From: an uncultured Clostridia bacterium
GTDB lineage: Bacteria; Bacillota; Clostridia; Christensenellales; Borkfalkiaceae
Length of the DNA: 64,000 bases
Direction of reading: 5' to 3'
NCBI GenBank assembly: GCA_934271245.1
Contig: CAKQQY010000002.1
Coordinates: 70,890-134,889 of the forward strand
A program made the position numbers and the translations under genes. This document shows positions 24,525-33,564 of the stretch, piece by piece; positions within the stretch are counted from its first letter, which is position 1; each line of letters starts with the position of its first letter. The notes under the pieces are model-generated. The model made no database searches, was not told where the DNA came from, and was given only the letters and a program-made list of their open reading frames with translations.

Positions 24525-26018
24525 TTAATCCGTTCTGCCGTATTTAACGGTAAGCACCGCAAGTTTTTTCGCCGCGGAACGCGGATAGTTACCGTTAAAT
24601 CTTACCGCCCAGTTAGACGGTTTAACCGTGCCGGGTTCGTTTATTCTGTATTCGCCGCCGCAGAACAAAATATCCTGCATGGGAATAATAAATAATTTCG
24701 CCTTGCACTTGAACCCTAACTCTATAATCGCCGAGATAAGCGAATTTCCGTCGGTAATTTTTTTCTTTATGCCGAGAAGAGCAAGGCTGTTTTCCACGCC
24801 CGAATAAAGATTGTTTTTATCCCAGTCGCTCATTTTGTCGATAAGACCTTTAAGAGTGTCGTTATCGTGAGTACCCGTGTAACAAACGTAGTTTTCTTCA
24901 ATGTTCTCGGGAAGATAAAGGTTGTCCTTTTCGCCGTTAAACGCGAAAGACAAAATTTTCATTCCAGGTAACCCCGTCTTTTTAAGAAGTTCTCTCACTC
25001 CGTCGTCGATGATACCGAGATCTTCGGCGATAATTCTTCTTACGTCGGCTTTTTCTTTTATCGCGGCGAAAAGTCCGTCGCTGTCCACTTTAACCCATTC
25101 GCCGACGGTAGCGTCTTTCGCGCCGAAAGGAACTTCGTAAAATCTGTCGAGTCCCCTGAAATGGTCTATACGGACGTAATCGTAAATATCGAGCGCCTTT
25201 TTAACTCTGTCCGCCCACCAGGCGTAGCCGTCTTTTTTCTGGTAATCGTAATCGAAAACGGGATTACCCCACAACTGTCCGGTAGCGGAAAAATAGTCGG
25301 GCGGAACGCCGGCGACCTTTTCGGGATACAAGTCGGCGTTCAACTTAAAAAGGGACGGATTCGTCCAGACGTCCACGCTGTCCCACGCGACGTAAAGGGG
25401 CATATCTCCGAGAATTTCCACGCCCTTGCCGTTGGCGTATTTTTTAAGGTCCGTCCACTGATTTTTCGCTAAAAACTGAACGAACTGCCAGAAAATTATT
25501 TCTTCTTTATGAGAATTTTCAAACAGTTTAAGAGCGTTTTCGTCGCGGTATTTGTACTTGTTTTCCCATTCGTAGAAAGGTTTGTAACCGCTTTCTTCTC
25601 TTATCGCCATAAAAAGGGCGTAATCGCGGAACTCTTTTTTACGCAAAAAACTTTTAAATTTTTTATCGTTTTTATCGAACCGCGAAAAAGCCTTGTTAAG
25701 CAAATGATAACGGACTTCGTAAAGTTTACCGTAATCGACGTATTCTCCTTTCGCTTCGGCGAACTTTAATTCGGAAGAAGTTAAAAGTCCGTCTTTTTTT
25801 AACAGTTCAACGCTGATAAAGTACGGGTTAAAGGAATACGAGCAAACGGAAGAGTACGGCGAATTGCCGTACCCCGTCTGTACAAGCGGCAGAATCTGCC
25901 ATATTTTTTGTTTACTTTCGGACAAAAAGTCCGCAAATTTATATCCGCCGTTAAAATCGCCTGTTCCGTACTTGCCGGAAAGGGAAAATATCGGCATAAG
26001 CACGCCGGATCTTCTCAT
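24525..26018 (-). CDS. malQ: 4-alpha-glucanotransferase (amylomaltase)
   Basis: A 497-residue GH77 enzyme that transfers maltooligosyl units between alpha-1,4-glucans in the cytosol. Visible signatures are SLSGKYGTGDFNGGYKFADFL, QILPLVQTGYGNSPYSSV, the catalytic Asp in VRIDHFRGL, IIAEDLG (Glu acid/base) and CYTGTHDNDTLKG (transition-state Asp). Length matches the family. Its ATG overlaps the purA stop as TAATG, so the two are translationally coupled. Confidence 0.96.
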   Translation of the reverse strand: MRRSGVLMPIFSLSGKYGTGDFNGGYKFADFLSESKQKIWQILPLVQTGYGNSPYSSVCSYSFNPYFISVELLKKDGLLTSSELKFAEAKGEYVDYGKLYEVRYHLLNKAFSRFDKNDKKFKSFLRKKEFRDYALFMAIREESGYKPFYEWENKYKYRDENALKLFENSHKEEIIFWQFVQFLAKNQWTDLKKYANGKGVEILGDMPLYVAWDSVDVWTNPSLFKLNADLYPEKVAGVPPDYFSATGQLWGNPVFDYDYQKKDGYAWWADRVKKALDIYDYVRIDHFRGLDRFYEVPFGAKDATVGEWVKVDSDGLFAAIKEKADVRRIIAEDLGIIDDGVRELLKKTGLPGMKILSFAFNGEKDNLYLPENIEENYVCYTGTHDNDTLKGLIDKMSDWDKNNLYSGVENSLALLGIKKKITDGNSLISAIIELGFKCKAKLFIIPMQDILFCGGEYRINEPGTVKPSNWAVRFNGNYPRSAAKKLAVLTVKYGRTD

Positions 26019-27289
26019 TAAAGTACTATATAAGCCTCTCTTTCCGCGCCTACGGAAACGTATTTAATCTTCGCGCCCAGAAGGTTTTCTAAAGTTTCGA
26101 TATAATTTAACGCTTCGACGGGCAAATCTTCTTTCTTTCTGCAACCGCCGATGTCCGTATTCCACCCCTTAACCTTTTTCAATACGGGTTTGCAAAGGGG
26201 AAGTTTCTGCGAGAACGGGAAGTCCGTGATTTCTTCGCCGTCCAAAGAATACGCCACGCAGATTTCGAGTTCGGAGAAACCGCTTAAAACGTCGAGTTTG
26301 GTAAGAGCGATTTCGTCCGCGCCCTGCATTCTGATACCGTATTTGCTGGCAACCACGTCGAACGGACCTACTCTTCTGGGTCTGCCCGTCGCCGCGCCGT
26401 ATTCGCCGCCGGCTTCTCTTAACGCGTCGGCTTTTTCGCCGAAATATTCCGCGGTGAAAGGACCTTCGCCCACGCAGGTGGAATACGCTTTCATAATGCC
26501 GATGGATTTATCTACTTTATAGTTCGGAATACCGCCGCCGATAGGAGCGTAAGCCGCTATCGTGTTGGAAGAAGAAGTATAAGGATAGATACCGAAATCT
26601 ATATCGCGAAGAGCGCCGAGTTGCGCTTCGAACATAATTTTTTTGTTTTCTTTCGCCGCTTTTTCGAGATACAAAGAAGTATCGCAAACGAAAGGAAGAA
26701 GTTGTTCGCCGTATTTTTTAAGGTGCGCCATAGTTTCCGAGAGCGTAACGGGAATCGCGCCGTAAACGTTTACGAGCGTAAGATTTTTCCAATCTAAAAT
26801 ATCGGAAAGGCGGTTTTCGAGTAAATCCATATCGAAGAGTTCGCCCATACGGATTGCTTTTTTCATATACTTATCGCCGTAGATAGGACCTATGCCCCTT
26901 CTCGTCGAACCGTATTTTTTATCCGCAAGACGGTTTTCTTCCAGACAGTCCTGCATAACGTTATAAGGCATACAAATAACCGCCTTATCGCTTATTTTAA
27001 GATTTTCGGGAGAAATTTTAATGCCTTTTTCTTTAAGTCTTGCCATTTCTTCGACGAGATGTTTTATGTCCACGACCATGCCGTTGCCCATAACGTTCAC
27101 CACGTTTTCGCGTAAAATGCCGGAAGGTAAAAGGTTAAGAATAAATTTGCCCTTTTCGTTTACGACGGTATGCCCCGCGTTGTTGCCGCCCTGATATCTT
27201 ACCACTACGTCGTAATCTTCGGACAGTAAGTCAACCATTCTGCCCTTGCCTTCGTCGCCCCAGTTGATTCCTGAAATTGCTGTAATCAT
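26018..27289 (-). CDS. purA: Adenylosuccinate synthetase
   Basis: A 423-residue PurA, which joins IMP and aspartate using GTP in AMP synthesis. Signatures: GINWGDEGKGRMVDLL at the start (P-loop and catalytic Asp), GGNNAGHTVV, TRRGIGPIYGDKYMK and TGRPRRVGPFD. In most homologues the first reads QWGDEGKGK; the Asn-Trp variant is a small deviation. GGAGATACG precedes the start. No purine riboswitch was seen in the 27-bp gap upstream. Confidence 0.97.
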   Translation of the reverse strand: MITAISGINWGDEGKGRMVDLLSEDYDVVVRYQGGNNAGHTVVNEKGKFILNLLPSGILRENVVNVMGNGMVVDIKHLVEEMARLKEKGIKISPENLKISDKAVICMPYNVMQDCLEENRLADKKYGSTRRGIGPIYGDKYMKKAIRMGELFDMDLLENRLSDILDWKNLTLVNVYGAIPVTLSETMAHLKKYGEQLLPFVCDTSLYLEKAAKENKKIMFEAQLGALRDIDFGIYPYTSSSNTIAAYAPIGGGIPNYKVDKSIGIMKAYSTCVGEGPFTAEYFGEKADALREAGGEYGAATGRPRRVGPFDVVASKYGIRMQGADEIALTKLDVLSGFSELEICVAYSLDGEEITDFPFSQKLPLCKPVLKKVKGWNTDIGGCRKKEDLPVEALNYIETLENLLGAKIKYVSVGAEREAYIVL

Positions 27290-27316
27290 CGTATCTCCTT
27301 TGCGCGTTCGCGCTTA

Positions 27317-28237
27317 TTACCTGTCGTTACGGTTTTCGTCCGATTCCGCGTTTTCGGAACGACTGTCGTTTCGTTCCGATTCTTTTGCGGATTTAATTTC
27401 GGCTTTTTCCGCCGTAACGAATTTTTCGCCCAAAATTTTAATTTTAACTTGTTCGGCGTTTAATTTAAAAGTTATAACCGTCATATACGCCGTAACCGCC
27501 ACGCCGAGAACGGCGGTTAAAACGACGGTCAAAGTATCCCATTGAAACCCGTTAAAAATCCCGAGTTCGGACATTGCAAGTCCGCCTATATCGTATGTCG
27601 CGTGTAAAATCACCGCGACGAACACGTTCCCCGTGACGGAAAACGAAATCGCGCACATCGCCCCGATAAGGAACGAATACCCAACCTGCAAAACGGTTGC
27701 GGGTATCGACGCGCCGCCGAACAAATTTATTATATGAATTCCGCCGAATATGGCGGCGTTTAACGCGACCGCCCAAAACACGCCGTGTTTTTTGTTTTCC
27801 GTAACCGATAAGCACAACGGGAAAATCAATCCCCTGAAAACGAGTTCTTCGTATAACCCTATGCTTAAACAGTAAAATATATATAAAATAACGTAATTAC
27901 CTTCGTAGTCAGGCGTAAGACCGCCTGTAAATAACGCCACGAACGGAAAATTGTTTATCGCAACTAAAAGAGCGGGCAAAACCATTATATATCCCTTAAC
28001 GCCTTTTCGGAAAGAAAATTCCTTGTTAAACCCGTATTTAACCGCGGTAATAATAGCCGCCGCCGAGATTATATATCTTATAACCGTTTGAGCAAGGCAC
28101 AAAGCGGTTTTTTCGCCTGATATAAACAATCCGAACAGTTTATCGAGCGGAATGGCGGAAATTCCCACGCCTAAGAGAGCGATAATCGCGATATGGTAAA
28201 AAGGACCTTTCGCCGCGTCCTTATAAAGGGGCGTCAT
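27317..28237 (-). CDS. CPBP-family intramembrane metalloprotease
   Basis: A 306-residue polytopic membrane protein with about eight hydrophobic segments. The CPBP (Abi/Rce1-like) motif is YEELVFRG (about 129-136), the second motif FGGIHII and the third VILHATYD, giving the Glu-Glu, His and His ligands of a prenyl-protease-like active site. The C-terminal 50 residues are a charged cytosolic tail (SERNDSRSENAESDENRNDR). The family cleaves membrane peptides or contributes to bacteriocin immunity; the role here is unknown. The start overlaps the SDR stop by four bases. Confidence 0.88.
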   Translation of the reverse strand: MTPLYKDAAKGPFYHIAIIALLGVGISAIPLDKLFGLFISGEKTALCLAQTVIRYIISAAAIITAVKYGFNKEFSFRKGVKGYIMVLPALLVAINNFPFVALFTGGLTPDYEGNYVILYIFYCLSIGLYEELVFRGLIFPLCLSVTENKKHGVFWAVALNAAIFGGIHIINLFGGASIPATVLQVGYSFLIGAMCAISFSVTGNVFVAVILHATYDIGGLAMSELGIFNGFQWDTLTVVLTAVLGVAVTAYMTVITFKLNAEQVKIKILGEKFVTAEKAEIKSAKESERNDSRSENAESDENRNDR

Positions 28238-28971
28238 AAGGTGAAACCCCCGTCTACAACGATATCCTGCCCCGTGATATAATCGGCTTCTTTACTCGTA
28301 AGGAAGAAAATCACGTCCGCGATTTCTTCGGCTTTGCAAATCCGCCCGACGGGAATATCGGCGACTATATCGGATTTTTCTTCTTCTGAAAACCTGTCGT
28401 TCATTTTCGTGTCGGTAACTCCGGGGCAAACGCAGTTTACGGTAATGCCGTCGGAAGCGACTTCCTGCGCCAAAGATTTGGTAAATCCGCCGAGAGCAAA
28501 TTTAGAAGCCGAATAAACGCTTTCCATACACGCGCCCTTTACGCCCCAGACGGAAGAAACGTTTATAATTCTGCCGAAACCTTTCATTCTCATACCCTTA
28601 ACGGCGAAGTTCGATAAAGTGAAAGCCGATTTAACGTTTACGGCGAAAATTTTATCGAAAACTTCTTCGGGGGTATCGACGGATAAAGCGTAATAATCCA
28701 TGCCGGCGTTGTTCACGAGAACGTCTAACCTTCTGAAATTATTTTCAAGGTACGAAAGCAATTCTTTAACGGAATCGGAATCGGTAAAATCGCAGCGGAA
28801 CGGGAAAAGATAATCGGCAAGCCCCCTTTCTTTCAGTTCGGAAGAAAGCCTTTCGATTTCCGCCGCGCCTTTATTATACTGCGCCACGACGAAGTACCCG
28901 TTTTCTATGAATTTTTTAACGACTGCAAAGCCTATTCCACCGCTTGCGCCGGTAATCAATGCGGTTTTCAA
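28234..28971 (-). CDS. Short-chain dehydrogenase/reductase (FabG-like)
   Basis: A 245-residue classical SDR. TGASGGIGFAV is the NAD(P)-binding loop, NNAGMDYYAL follows, and Ser with YSASK form the catalytic Ser-Tyr-Lys. CPGVTDTKM and YITGQDIVVDGGF close the fold. It resembles 3-oxoacyl-ACP reductase, but without neighbouring fab genes the substrate is open. The start is TTG at 28971, preceded by AGGAG six bases upstream. Confidence 0.88.
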   Translation of the reverse strand: MKTALITGASGGIGFAVVKKFIENGYFVVAQYNKGAAEIERLSSELKERGLADYLFPFRCDFTDSDSVKELLSYLENNFRRLDVLVNNAGMDYYALSVDTPEEVFDKIFAVNVKSAFTLSNFAVKGMRMKGFGRIINVSSVWGVKGACMESVYSASKFALGGFTKSLAQEVASDGITVNCVCPGVTDTKMNDRFSEEEKSDIVADIPVGRICKAEEIADVIFFLTSKEADYITGQDIVVDGGFTL

Positions 28972-28989
28972 AAAAAACTCCTATCTTGC

Positions 28990-29020
28990 AAAGTACCCGC
29001 AAAAAATTGCAGGTACCTTT
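28990..29020 (-). terminator. Hairpin after efp
   Basis: An imperfect stem (AAAGTACCCGC against GCAGGTACCTTT) between efp and the SDR gene. No T run follows at once, so it may be a partial terminator only. Confidence 0.4.
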
Positions 29021-29038
29021 CAACAAATTAAATATTTA

Positions 29039-29599
29039 TCAGCCTTTGACCCTTTCCATGTATTCGCCCGTTCTGGTGTCTACTCTGATGAGTTCGCCTT
29101 CGTTAACGAACATAGGAACCTGAATTTTCGCGCCCGTTTCCAAAACGGCTTCTTTCGTTGCGTTTGTTGCCGTGTTGCCTTTTACGGAAGGATCGGATTG
29201 AACGATTCTTAACACAACGAAGTTTTCGCATTCAACGGAGAACGCCACGCCTTTATAAGATTTAACTACGACGGGGTCGTTTTCTTTAATGTATTGAAGC
29301 GCGTCTTTAACCTGATCGTAATTAAGAGGCGTAAGGTTGTATTCCTGATCCATAAAGTAATACAGTTCGCCGTCGTTATATGAATATGTCATATTCTTGG
29401 TTTCGATGGTGGCTTCCTGGATTTTTTCGGTGGGGTTCCATGTTTTTTCCAAAACCGCGCCGGTAACCACGTTTTTCATTTTGGTTCTTACAAACGCCGC
29501 GCCCTTGCCGGGTTTAACGTGCTGGAAGTCTACTATGGTGTAGATATTGTTTTCGTATTCGAAAGTAACGCCCTTTCTGAAATCGCCTGCTGATATCAT
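29039..29599 (-). CDS. efp: Elongation factor P
   Basis: A 186-residue EF-P with its three beta-barrel domains. The KOW-like first domain carries the modification loop VKPGKGAAFVRTK, with Lys at its tip, and the C-terminal signature is VPMFVNEGELIRVDTRTGEYMERV. EF-P relieves ribosome stalling at proline runs. It follows the M24 peptidase gene by 35 bp; this pepP-efp pairing is common in Firmicutes. Confidence 0.97.
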   Translation of the reverse strand: MISAGDFRKGVTFEYENNIYTIVDFQHVKPGKGAAFVRTKMKNVVTGAVLEKTWNPTEKIQEATIETKNMTYSYNDGELYYFMDQEYNLTPLNYDQVKDALQYIKENDPVVVKSYKGVAFSVECENFVVLRIVQSDPSVKGNTATNATKEAVLETGAKIQVPMFVNEGELIRVDTRTGEYMERVKG

Positions 29600-29634
29600 T
29601 GTGTTTTCTCCTAAAAAATAGTTTAATTAAAAAT

Positions 29635-30693
29635 TTATTTGCATTCAATAACGCAAAGATCTTTACTGTCGGTAAAAAGCCTTACGAGTTTGCCGTCTTT
29701 AAGCATAACGGTATCTTCTATTCTTATACCGAATCTGCCGTCGAAATAAACGCCGGGTTCAATCGTGAACGCCATGCCGTTTTTAAGCATATCCCTTTTC
29801 TTAAAGGAAAGCGCGGGGAATTCGTGAATTTCAAGTCCTAACCCGTGACCTAAAGAATGGGTAAAATATTTATCGATGTTTTCTTCTTTCAAAACGTTTC
29901 TCGCGATATTATCCGCGTCGTCGGTATAAAAGCCGTCGGTAATGGTTTCTTCGGCGGTATCGTTGGCGCGTTTAACTGCGTTATAGCACCTTACGAATTC
30001 GGGATCGGGATTATTCCCGAAATAAACCGTTCTCGTATAGTCCGAAGCGTAACCTTTATAAAAGCACCCCGTATCAACTAAAACGACCGATTCTTTTTTA
30101 AGTACCGTGTCGCCCGTTTCGTGGTGCGGAACTGCGGAGCCGTCGCCGAAAGCGACTATGGTGTCGAAACTTTCGCCTTCCGCCCCGAAAGAAAGATATA
30201 ATTCCCTGAGCCTGTCGGCGAATTGTTTTTCCGTCATGCCTTCTTTAAGTTCTTTAATCGCGATATGGAAAGATTTTTCAGTTATTTCGCACGCTTTTTT
30301 CATCAAAGCGATTTCTTCGTCCGATTTTACCGAACGAAGTTTTTTTATCATAGCGGAAGCGTCGTAAAATTCCGTTCCGAAAGATTTATATCCTTCGAAT
30401 TCGGTAAGAGTGGTATGGTCGTAATCGAGCCCGATTTTTTTGATACCGTTTTCTTTCAATACGGCGTCGATACTTTTCAATCCTTCGTAAAGAACGGGGA
30501 CTACTTCGCTTCTCGAAAGTTTTTCTTTCAGAGCGAAAAAGTATCTTGCGTCGGCAAAATAATAAGTTTTATCCGAAACTAAAAGGAATCCCTCTGCCAT
30601 ATCGATACCGGAAAAGTATCTTCTGTAAAGTTTATCGGTTAAAAGCAGAGCCGCGCCGTCTTTTTTAAGTTGTTCTATCAAATCTTTATTCAC
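29635..30693 (-). CDS. M24-family Xaa-Pro aminopeptidase
   Basis: A 352-residue peptidase with the creatinase-like N-terminal domain (1-120) and the pita-bread metallopeptidase domain. Ligands for the two metals are visible: Asp in LVDTGCFYKG and YASDYTRTVYF, His in HSLGHGLGLEIHE, Glu in FTIEPGVYF and in GIRIEDTVM. It removes N-terminal residues before proline in the cytosol. It is transcribed with efp from the promoter at 30711-30739. Confidence 0.95.
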   Translation of the reverse strand: MNKDLIEQLKKDGAALLLTDKLYRRYFSGIDMAEGFLLVSDKTYYFADARYFFALKEKLSRSEVVPVLYEGLKSIDAVLKENGIKKIGLDYDHTTLTEFEGYKSFGTEFYDASAMIKKLRSVKSDEEIALMKKACEITEKSFHIAIKELKEGMTEKQFADRLRELYLSFGAEGESFDTIVAFGDGSAVPHHETGDTVLKKESVVLVDTGCFYKGYASDYTRTVYFGNNPDPEFVRCYNAVKRANDTAEETITDGFYTDDADNIARNVLKEENIDKYFTHSLGHGLGLEIHEFPALSFKKRDMLKNGMAFTIEPGVYFDGRFGIRIEDTVMLKDGKLVRLFTDSKDLCVIECK

Positions 30694-30710
30694 TTTAAGC
30701 CTCTCGTTTT

Positions 30711-30739
30711 ATTTTACCAAATTTCGGCGTTTAAGTCAA
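30711..30739 (-). promoter_or_regulatory. Promoter of the M24 peptidase-efp operon
   Basis: Minus strand: TTGACT (30734-30739), 17-bp spacer, TAAAAT (30711-30716). Confidence 0.8.
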
Positions 30740-30806
30740 TCGATTTTTTTGTTGATTTACAACGGGATTGTCGGTTGAACGCAAACGTATTGCAAATCGG
30801 TATTAT

Positions 30807-31658
30807 TTAAGTCGTAAGCGAACGATAAATTTTTTGCATGGTGACGGAGTCAGAGTCCTGCGTGCCTGCCGATTCGCAAACGATAATCGGTTCGAGTTTA
30901 AGTTTTATAAGAGCCTTGGCAAGCGGAAGAAATTCGGGACCGTAAAATTTATCTTCGAAAGTAAGGTGTCTTACTTCCCCTTTGGACGTAAATTCTATTT
31001 TGGAAAAATGAACGTGGAAGTGTTTCATTTTTTCGTAACCGAGTTCGTTAATCATATATTCTAATCTCGAAAGGTAGTCGTTTTCCGTTTTAAGACTGCC
31101 GCATTCTCTCGCGTTGACGTGGCCGAAATCCACCGTCGGGATAAAAAAGTCGGCTATCCTGCACATTTCGGTTATCTCTTCGATAGTGCCTATCTGCGCC
31201 GATTTACCCATTGTTTCGGGGCAGAACAAAATATCCGTAAGACCTTCTTCTTCGACGAGTTCTTTTAACCTTTTTATGCGCCGTAAAGTCAACGCTACGG
31301 CTTTTTCTCTCGACTGCTTGCCCTGACTTGCGGGGTGAAAAACGACTCTGTTTCCCCCCATAAGCCTTACCTTTTTGGCGGAATTAAGAATATAACCGAA
31401 AGACTTATCGGCGTTTTCTTCTTCGGGATTTGCAAGGTTGACGTAGTACGGCGCGTGAACGCTTATGCCCACGCCGTTTTCGGCAAAAATTTTACCGAGC
31501 GAAACGGCTTTTTCGTCGCTCATATTAACGCCCCTGCCGAAAGAATATTCGAACCAGTCTAACCCGAGGCTTTTAACCCACGCGGCCGAATCTTCCGTTT
31601 TGGAATGACCTGCCGCGGCAAACGCAGCCGAATTACCGCTCGGACCGAATTTAATCAT
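30807..31658 (-). CDS. nfo: Endonuclease IV (AP endonuclease)
   Basis: A 283-residue TIM-barrel DNA-repair enzyme that cuts 5' of abasic sites with a three-zinc centre. Recognisable parts are ISVHAPYYVNLANPEEE (His ligand), VVFHPASQGK, FCPETMGKSAQIG (Glu), TVDFGHVNAR (Asp, His) and HFHVHFSKIEFT. HLTFEDKFYGPEFLPL and IIVCESAG close the barrel. Length is normal. Not obviously part of the pepP operon; AAGGAGAAAACGT precedes the start. Confidence 0.94.
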   Translation of the reverse strand: MIKFGPSGNSAAFAAAGHSKTEDSAAWVKSLGLDWFEYSFGRGVNMSDEKAVSLGKIFAENGVGISVHAPYYVNLANPEEENADKSFGYILNSAKKVRLMGGNRVVFHPASQGKQSREKAVALTLRRIKRLKELVEEEGLTDILFCPETMGKSAQIGTIEEITEMCRIADFFIPTVDFGHVNARECGSLKTENDYLSRLEYMINELGYEKMKHFHVHFSKIEFTSKGEVRHLTFEDKFYGPEFLPLAKALIKLKLEPIIVCESAGTQDSDSVTMQKIYRSLTT

Positions 31659-31710
31659 ACGTTTTCTCCTTGTTTAAGATAAATATACGAAAAGTTACAA
31701 ACTTGCTCGT

Positions 31711-31761
31711 AAAGGTTTTCTATCGCAGTGTTTCAAGAAACGTCGCCCCGCCGAAACCTTT
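31711..31761 (-). other. Structured hairpin between ribF and nfo
   Basis: An 8-bp outer stem (AAAGGTTT/AAACCTTT) encloses a second 5-bp hairpin (GTTTC/GAAAC). It begins right at the ribF stop. No T run follows on the minus strand, so its role (processing, partial termination) is unclear. Confidence 0.45.
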
Positions 31762-32652
31762 TTATTTCGTTTTATCGGCTTTTAATCGGGTTATCTCCGT
31801 GTCCGCTTCAAGCCTATCCGTAAGTTCCTTTACTGACGCGAACTTTTTTATATCTCTTAAATATCCGTCGAAAAAAACGGTAACGGTTTCGCCGTAAATA
31901 TCAAGGGAAAAATCAAAAATATTTACTTCTACGAGTTTTTTTTCTAAAGAAAAAGTCGGGCAGTTGCCGTAATTTATAATGGAAAGATATTCTTTGCCGA
32001 AAACTTTCGTCCGCCCGTAGTAAACGCCTTCTTTTACGGCAAGGTCGTCAAAATAAAGATTTGCCGTGGGAAAGCCTATTTTTCTTCCCTCTTTCCGTCC
32101 TTTTTCCACCACGCCTTTTATAAAATAACTTTCGCCGAGAAGTTTCGCCGCTTTATCCACCATTCCTTCTGCCAAAAGCCGCCTTATCTCCGTGGAAGAA
32201 ACTTTTTCCCCTTCCGTTTTTATAAGCGGAACTTTAATCGCGATTTTTCCGTTACGAGCGGCGTAATCGCATAAAAAATCCGCGTTACCTTCGCCTTTTC
32301 TCCCGAAAGCGTAATCTTCCCCGAAAACGTACCCTTTAACGGTAAAAAGCGTGTCTAAATATTCTAAAAACTCAATTTTGCCGAGAGATAAAAACTCTTT
32401 CGTCGTCGGCGCGAAAACCACTTTTTTCGCCCCCGCTTTCAGTAAAAGTTCTTCTCTTTCGGCTTCGCCGAAAATTGCGGGAACGCGCGGTTTTCCGAGC
32501 GCTTCCGAAAGTCCTTCTCCGAAAGCGAACGCGACGGGCAACGCGCAAAGTTCGTCGGCGAGTTTCGCCGCCGCCGAAATAACCGCTTTATGCCCTATGT
32601 GCGCGCAGGAGAATTCACCGAGCGCGATAACCGCATCAATTTTTTCCGCCAT
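31762..32652 (-). CDS. ribF: Bifunctional riboflavin kinase / FAD synthetase
   Basis: A 296-residue RibF. The N-terminal adenylyltransferase has the HxGH motif in a variant form (GEFSCAHIGHKAV instead of G-FDGVH-GH), then VFGEDYAFGRKGEG and KVSSTEIRRLL. The C-terminal kinase has GRKIGFPTANLYF, KEGVYYGRTKV and INYGNCPTF. The missing Asp-Gly of the first motif is unusual, but both domains are complete. It makes FMN and FAD in the cytosol. The position after truB is the classical Firmicutes order. No FMN riboswitch is visible. Confidence 0.92.
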   Translation of the reverse strand: MAEKIDAVIALGEFSCAHIGHKAVISAAAKLADELCALPVAFAFGEGLSEALGKPRVPAIFGEAEREELLLKAGAKKVVFAPTTKEFLSLGKIEFLEYLDTLFTVKGYVFGEDYAFGRKGEGNADFLCDYAARNGKIAIKVPLIKTEGEKVSSTEIRRLLAEGMVDKAAKLLGESYFIKGVVEKGRKEGRKIGFPTANLYFDDLAVKEGVYYGRTKVFGKEYLSIINYGNCPTFSLEKKLVEVNIFDFSLDIYGETVTVFFDGYLRDIKKFASVKELTDRLEADTEITRLKADKTK

Positions 32653-32697
32653 AACTTCGTTTTAACACGTACTTTTTATCAGGGAAAACCCGACAAT

Positions 32698-33546
32698 CTA
32701 TCTGACGTAAGATTTTATTTTTAAGATTCCGTTTTCGCTTACTCCTATCCCCCAGAAATCGTCCCGGCAATACACTCTGTAAAAGCCGTCGGAATAACCG
32801 TAATCGTCGAACAACCCGTTCAAAATTCTCGCGGCCTTTTCGACGGAAAGGGAAATTTTCGGAAAATCTACCGCCATATCGGCAGGCAGAATATACTTTT
32901 CGGGATTATCCGAATCCATAAACTCGTCGAAAGGAACGCCGTTCCCTAAATCGAACGCGCCGCTTTTTATTCTTTCGAGTTTGGTCATCAAAGCGAGCGA
33001 GCCGCACCTTTCGCCCAAATCTCTCGCAAGGGAACGAATGTACGTTCCGCCTTTGCAATCTATAATAAATCTGTAATCTGTATCGGAAATTTTTTCCGCT
33101 ATATCGAATCTGTTTATAGTGATTTTTGACGGCGCAAGTTCGAATTCCACCCCTTTTCTCGCAAGAGCGTAACCCTTTTTGCCGTCCACGTTTTTAGCCG
33201 AATACTTCGGCGGAATCTGACTTATATCCCCCACGAAAAACCCGAGATTTTCTCTGACGGTTTGCTCCGTCGGGATAACGCTTGTTTCTTCGAACGTTTT
33301 ACCCGTTATATCGAGAGTATCGGAAGTAACGCCGAATCGGAATTCCGCTATATACGTTTTGTCTTTTTTAAGTAAATAGTCGAACAATCTCGACGTTTTG
33401 CCTATCCCCACGGGGAGAACGCCCGAAGCCATAGGGTCTAACGTGCCCATATGCCCGCACGGAACGCCGAACTTTCTTTTAACGCCGTTTACGACTTTGG
33501 TAGAATTAAGTCCTTCGGGTTTAATAACGTTGATGAATCCTTTCAT
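32698..33546 (-). CDS. truB: tRNA pseudouridine-55 synthase
   Basis: A 282-residue TruB. The catalytic Asp is in GHMGTLDPMASGVLPVGIGKTSR. Other family segments: VIKPEGLNSTKVV, KTYIAEFRFGVTSDTLD and GTYIRSLARDLGE. It makes pseudouridine 55 in the T loop of tRNA. It lies between the nrnA-type gene and ribF in the nusA-infB block. Confidence 0.96.
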   Translation of the reverse strand: MKGFINVIKPEGLNSTKVVNGVKRKFGVPCGHMGTLDPMASGVLPVGIGKTSRLFDYLLKKDKTYIAEFRFGVTSDTLDITGKTFEETSVIPTEQTVRENLGFFVGDISQIPPKYSAKNVDGKKGYALARKGVEFELAPSKITINRFDIAEKISDTDYRFIIDCKGGTYIRSLARDLGERCGSLALMTKLERIKSGAFDLGNGVPFDEFMDSDNPEKYILPADMAVDFPKISLSVEKAARILNGLFDDYGYSDGFYRVYCRDDFWGIGVSENGILKIKSYVR

Positions 33547-33564
33547 AAAAAATAAGGGTAAAAA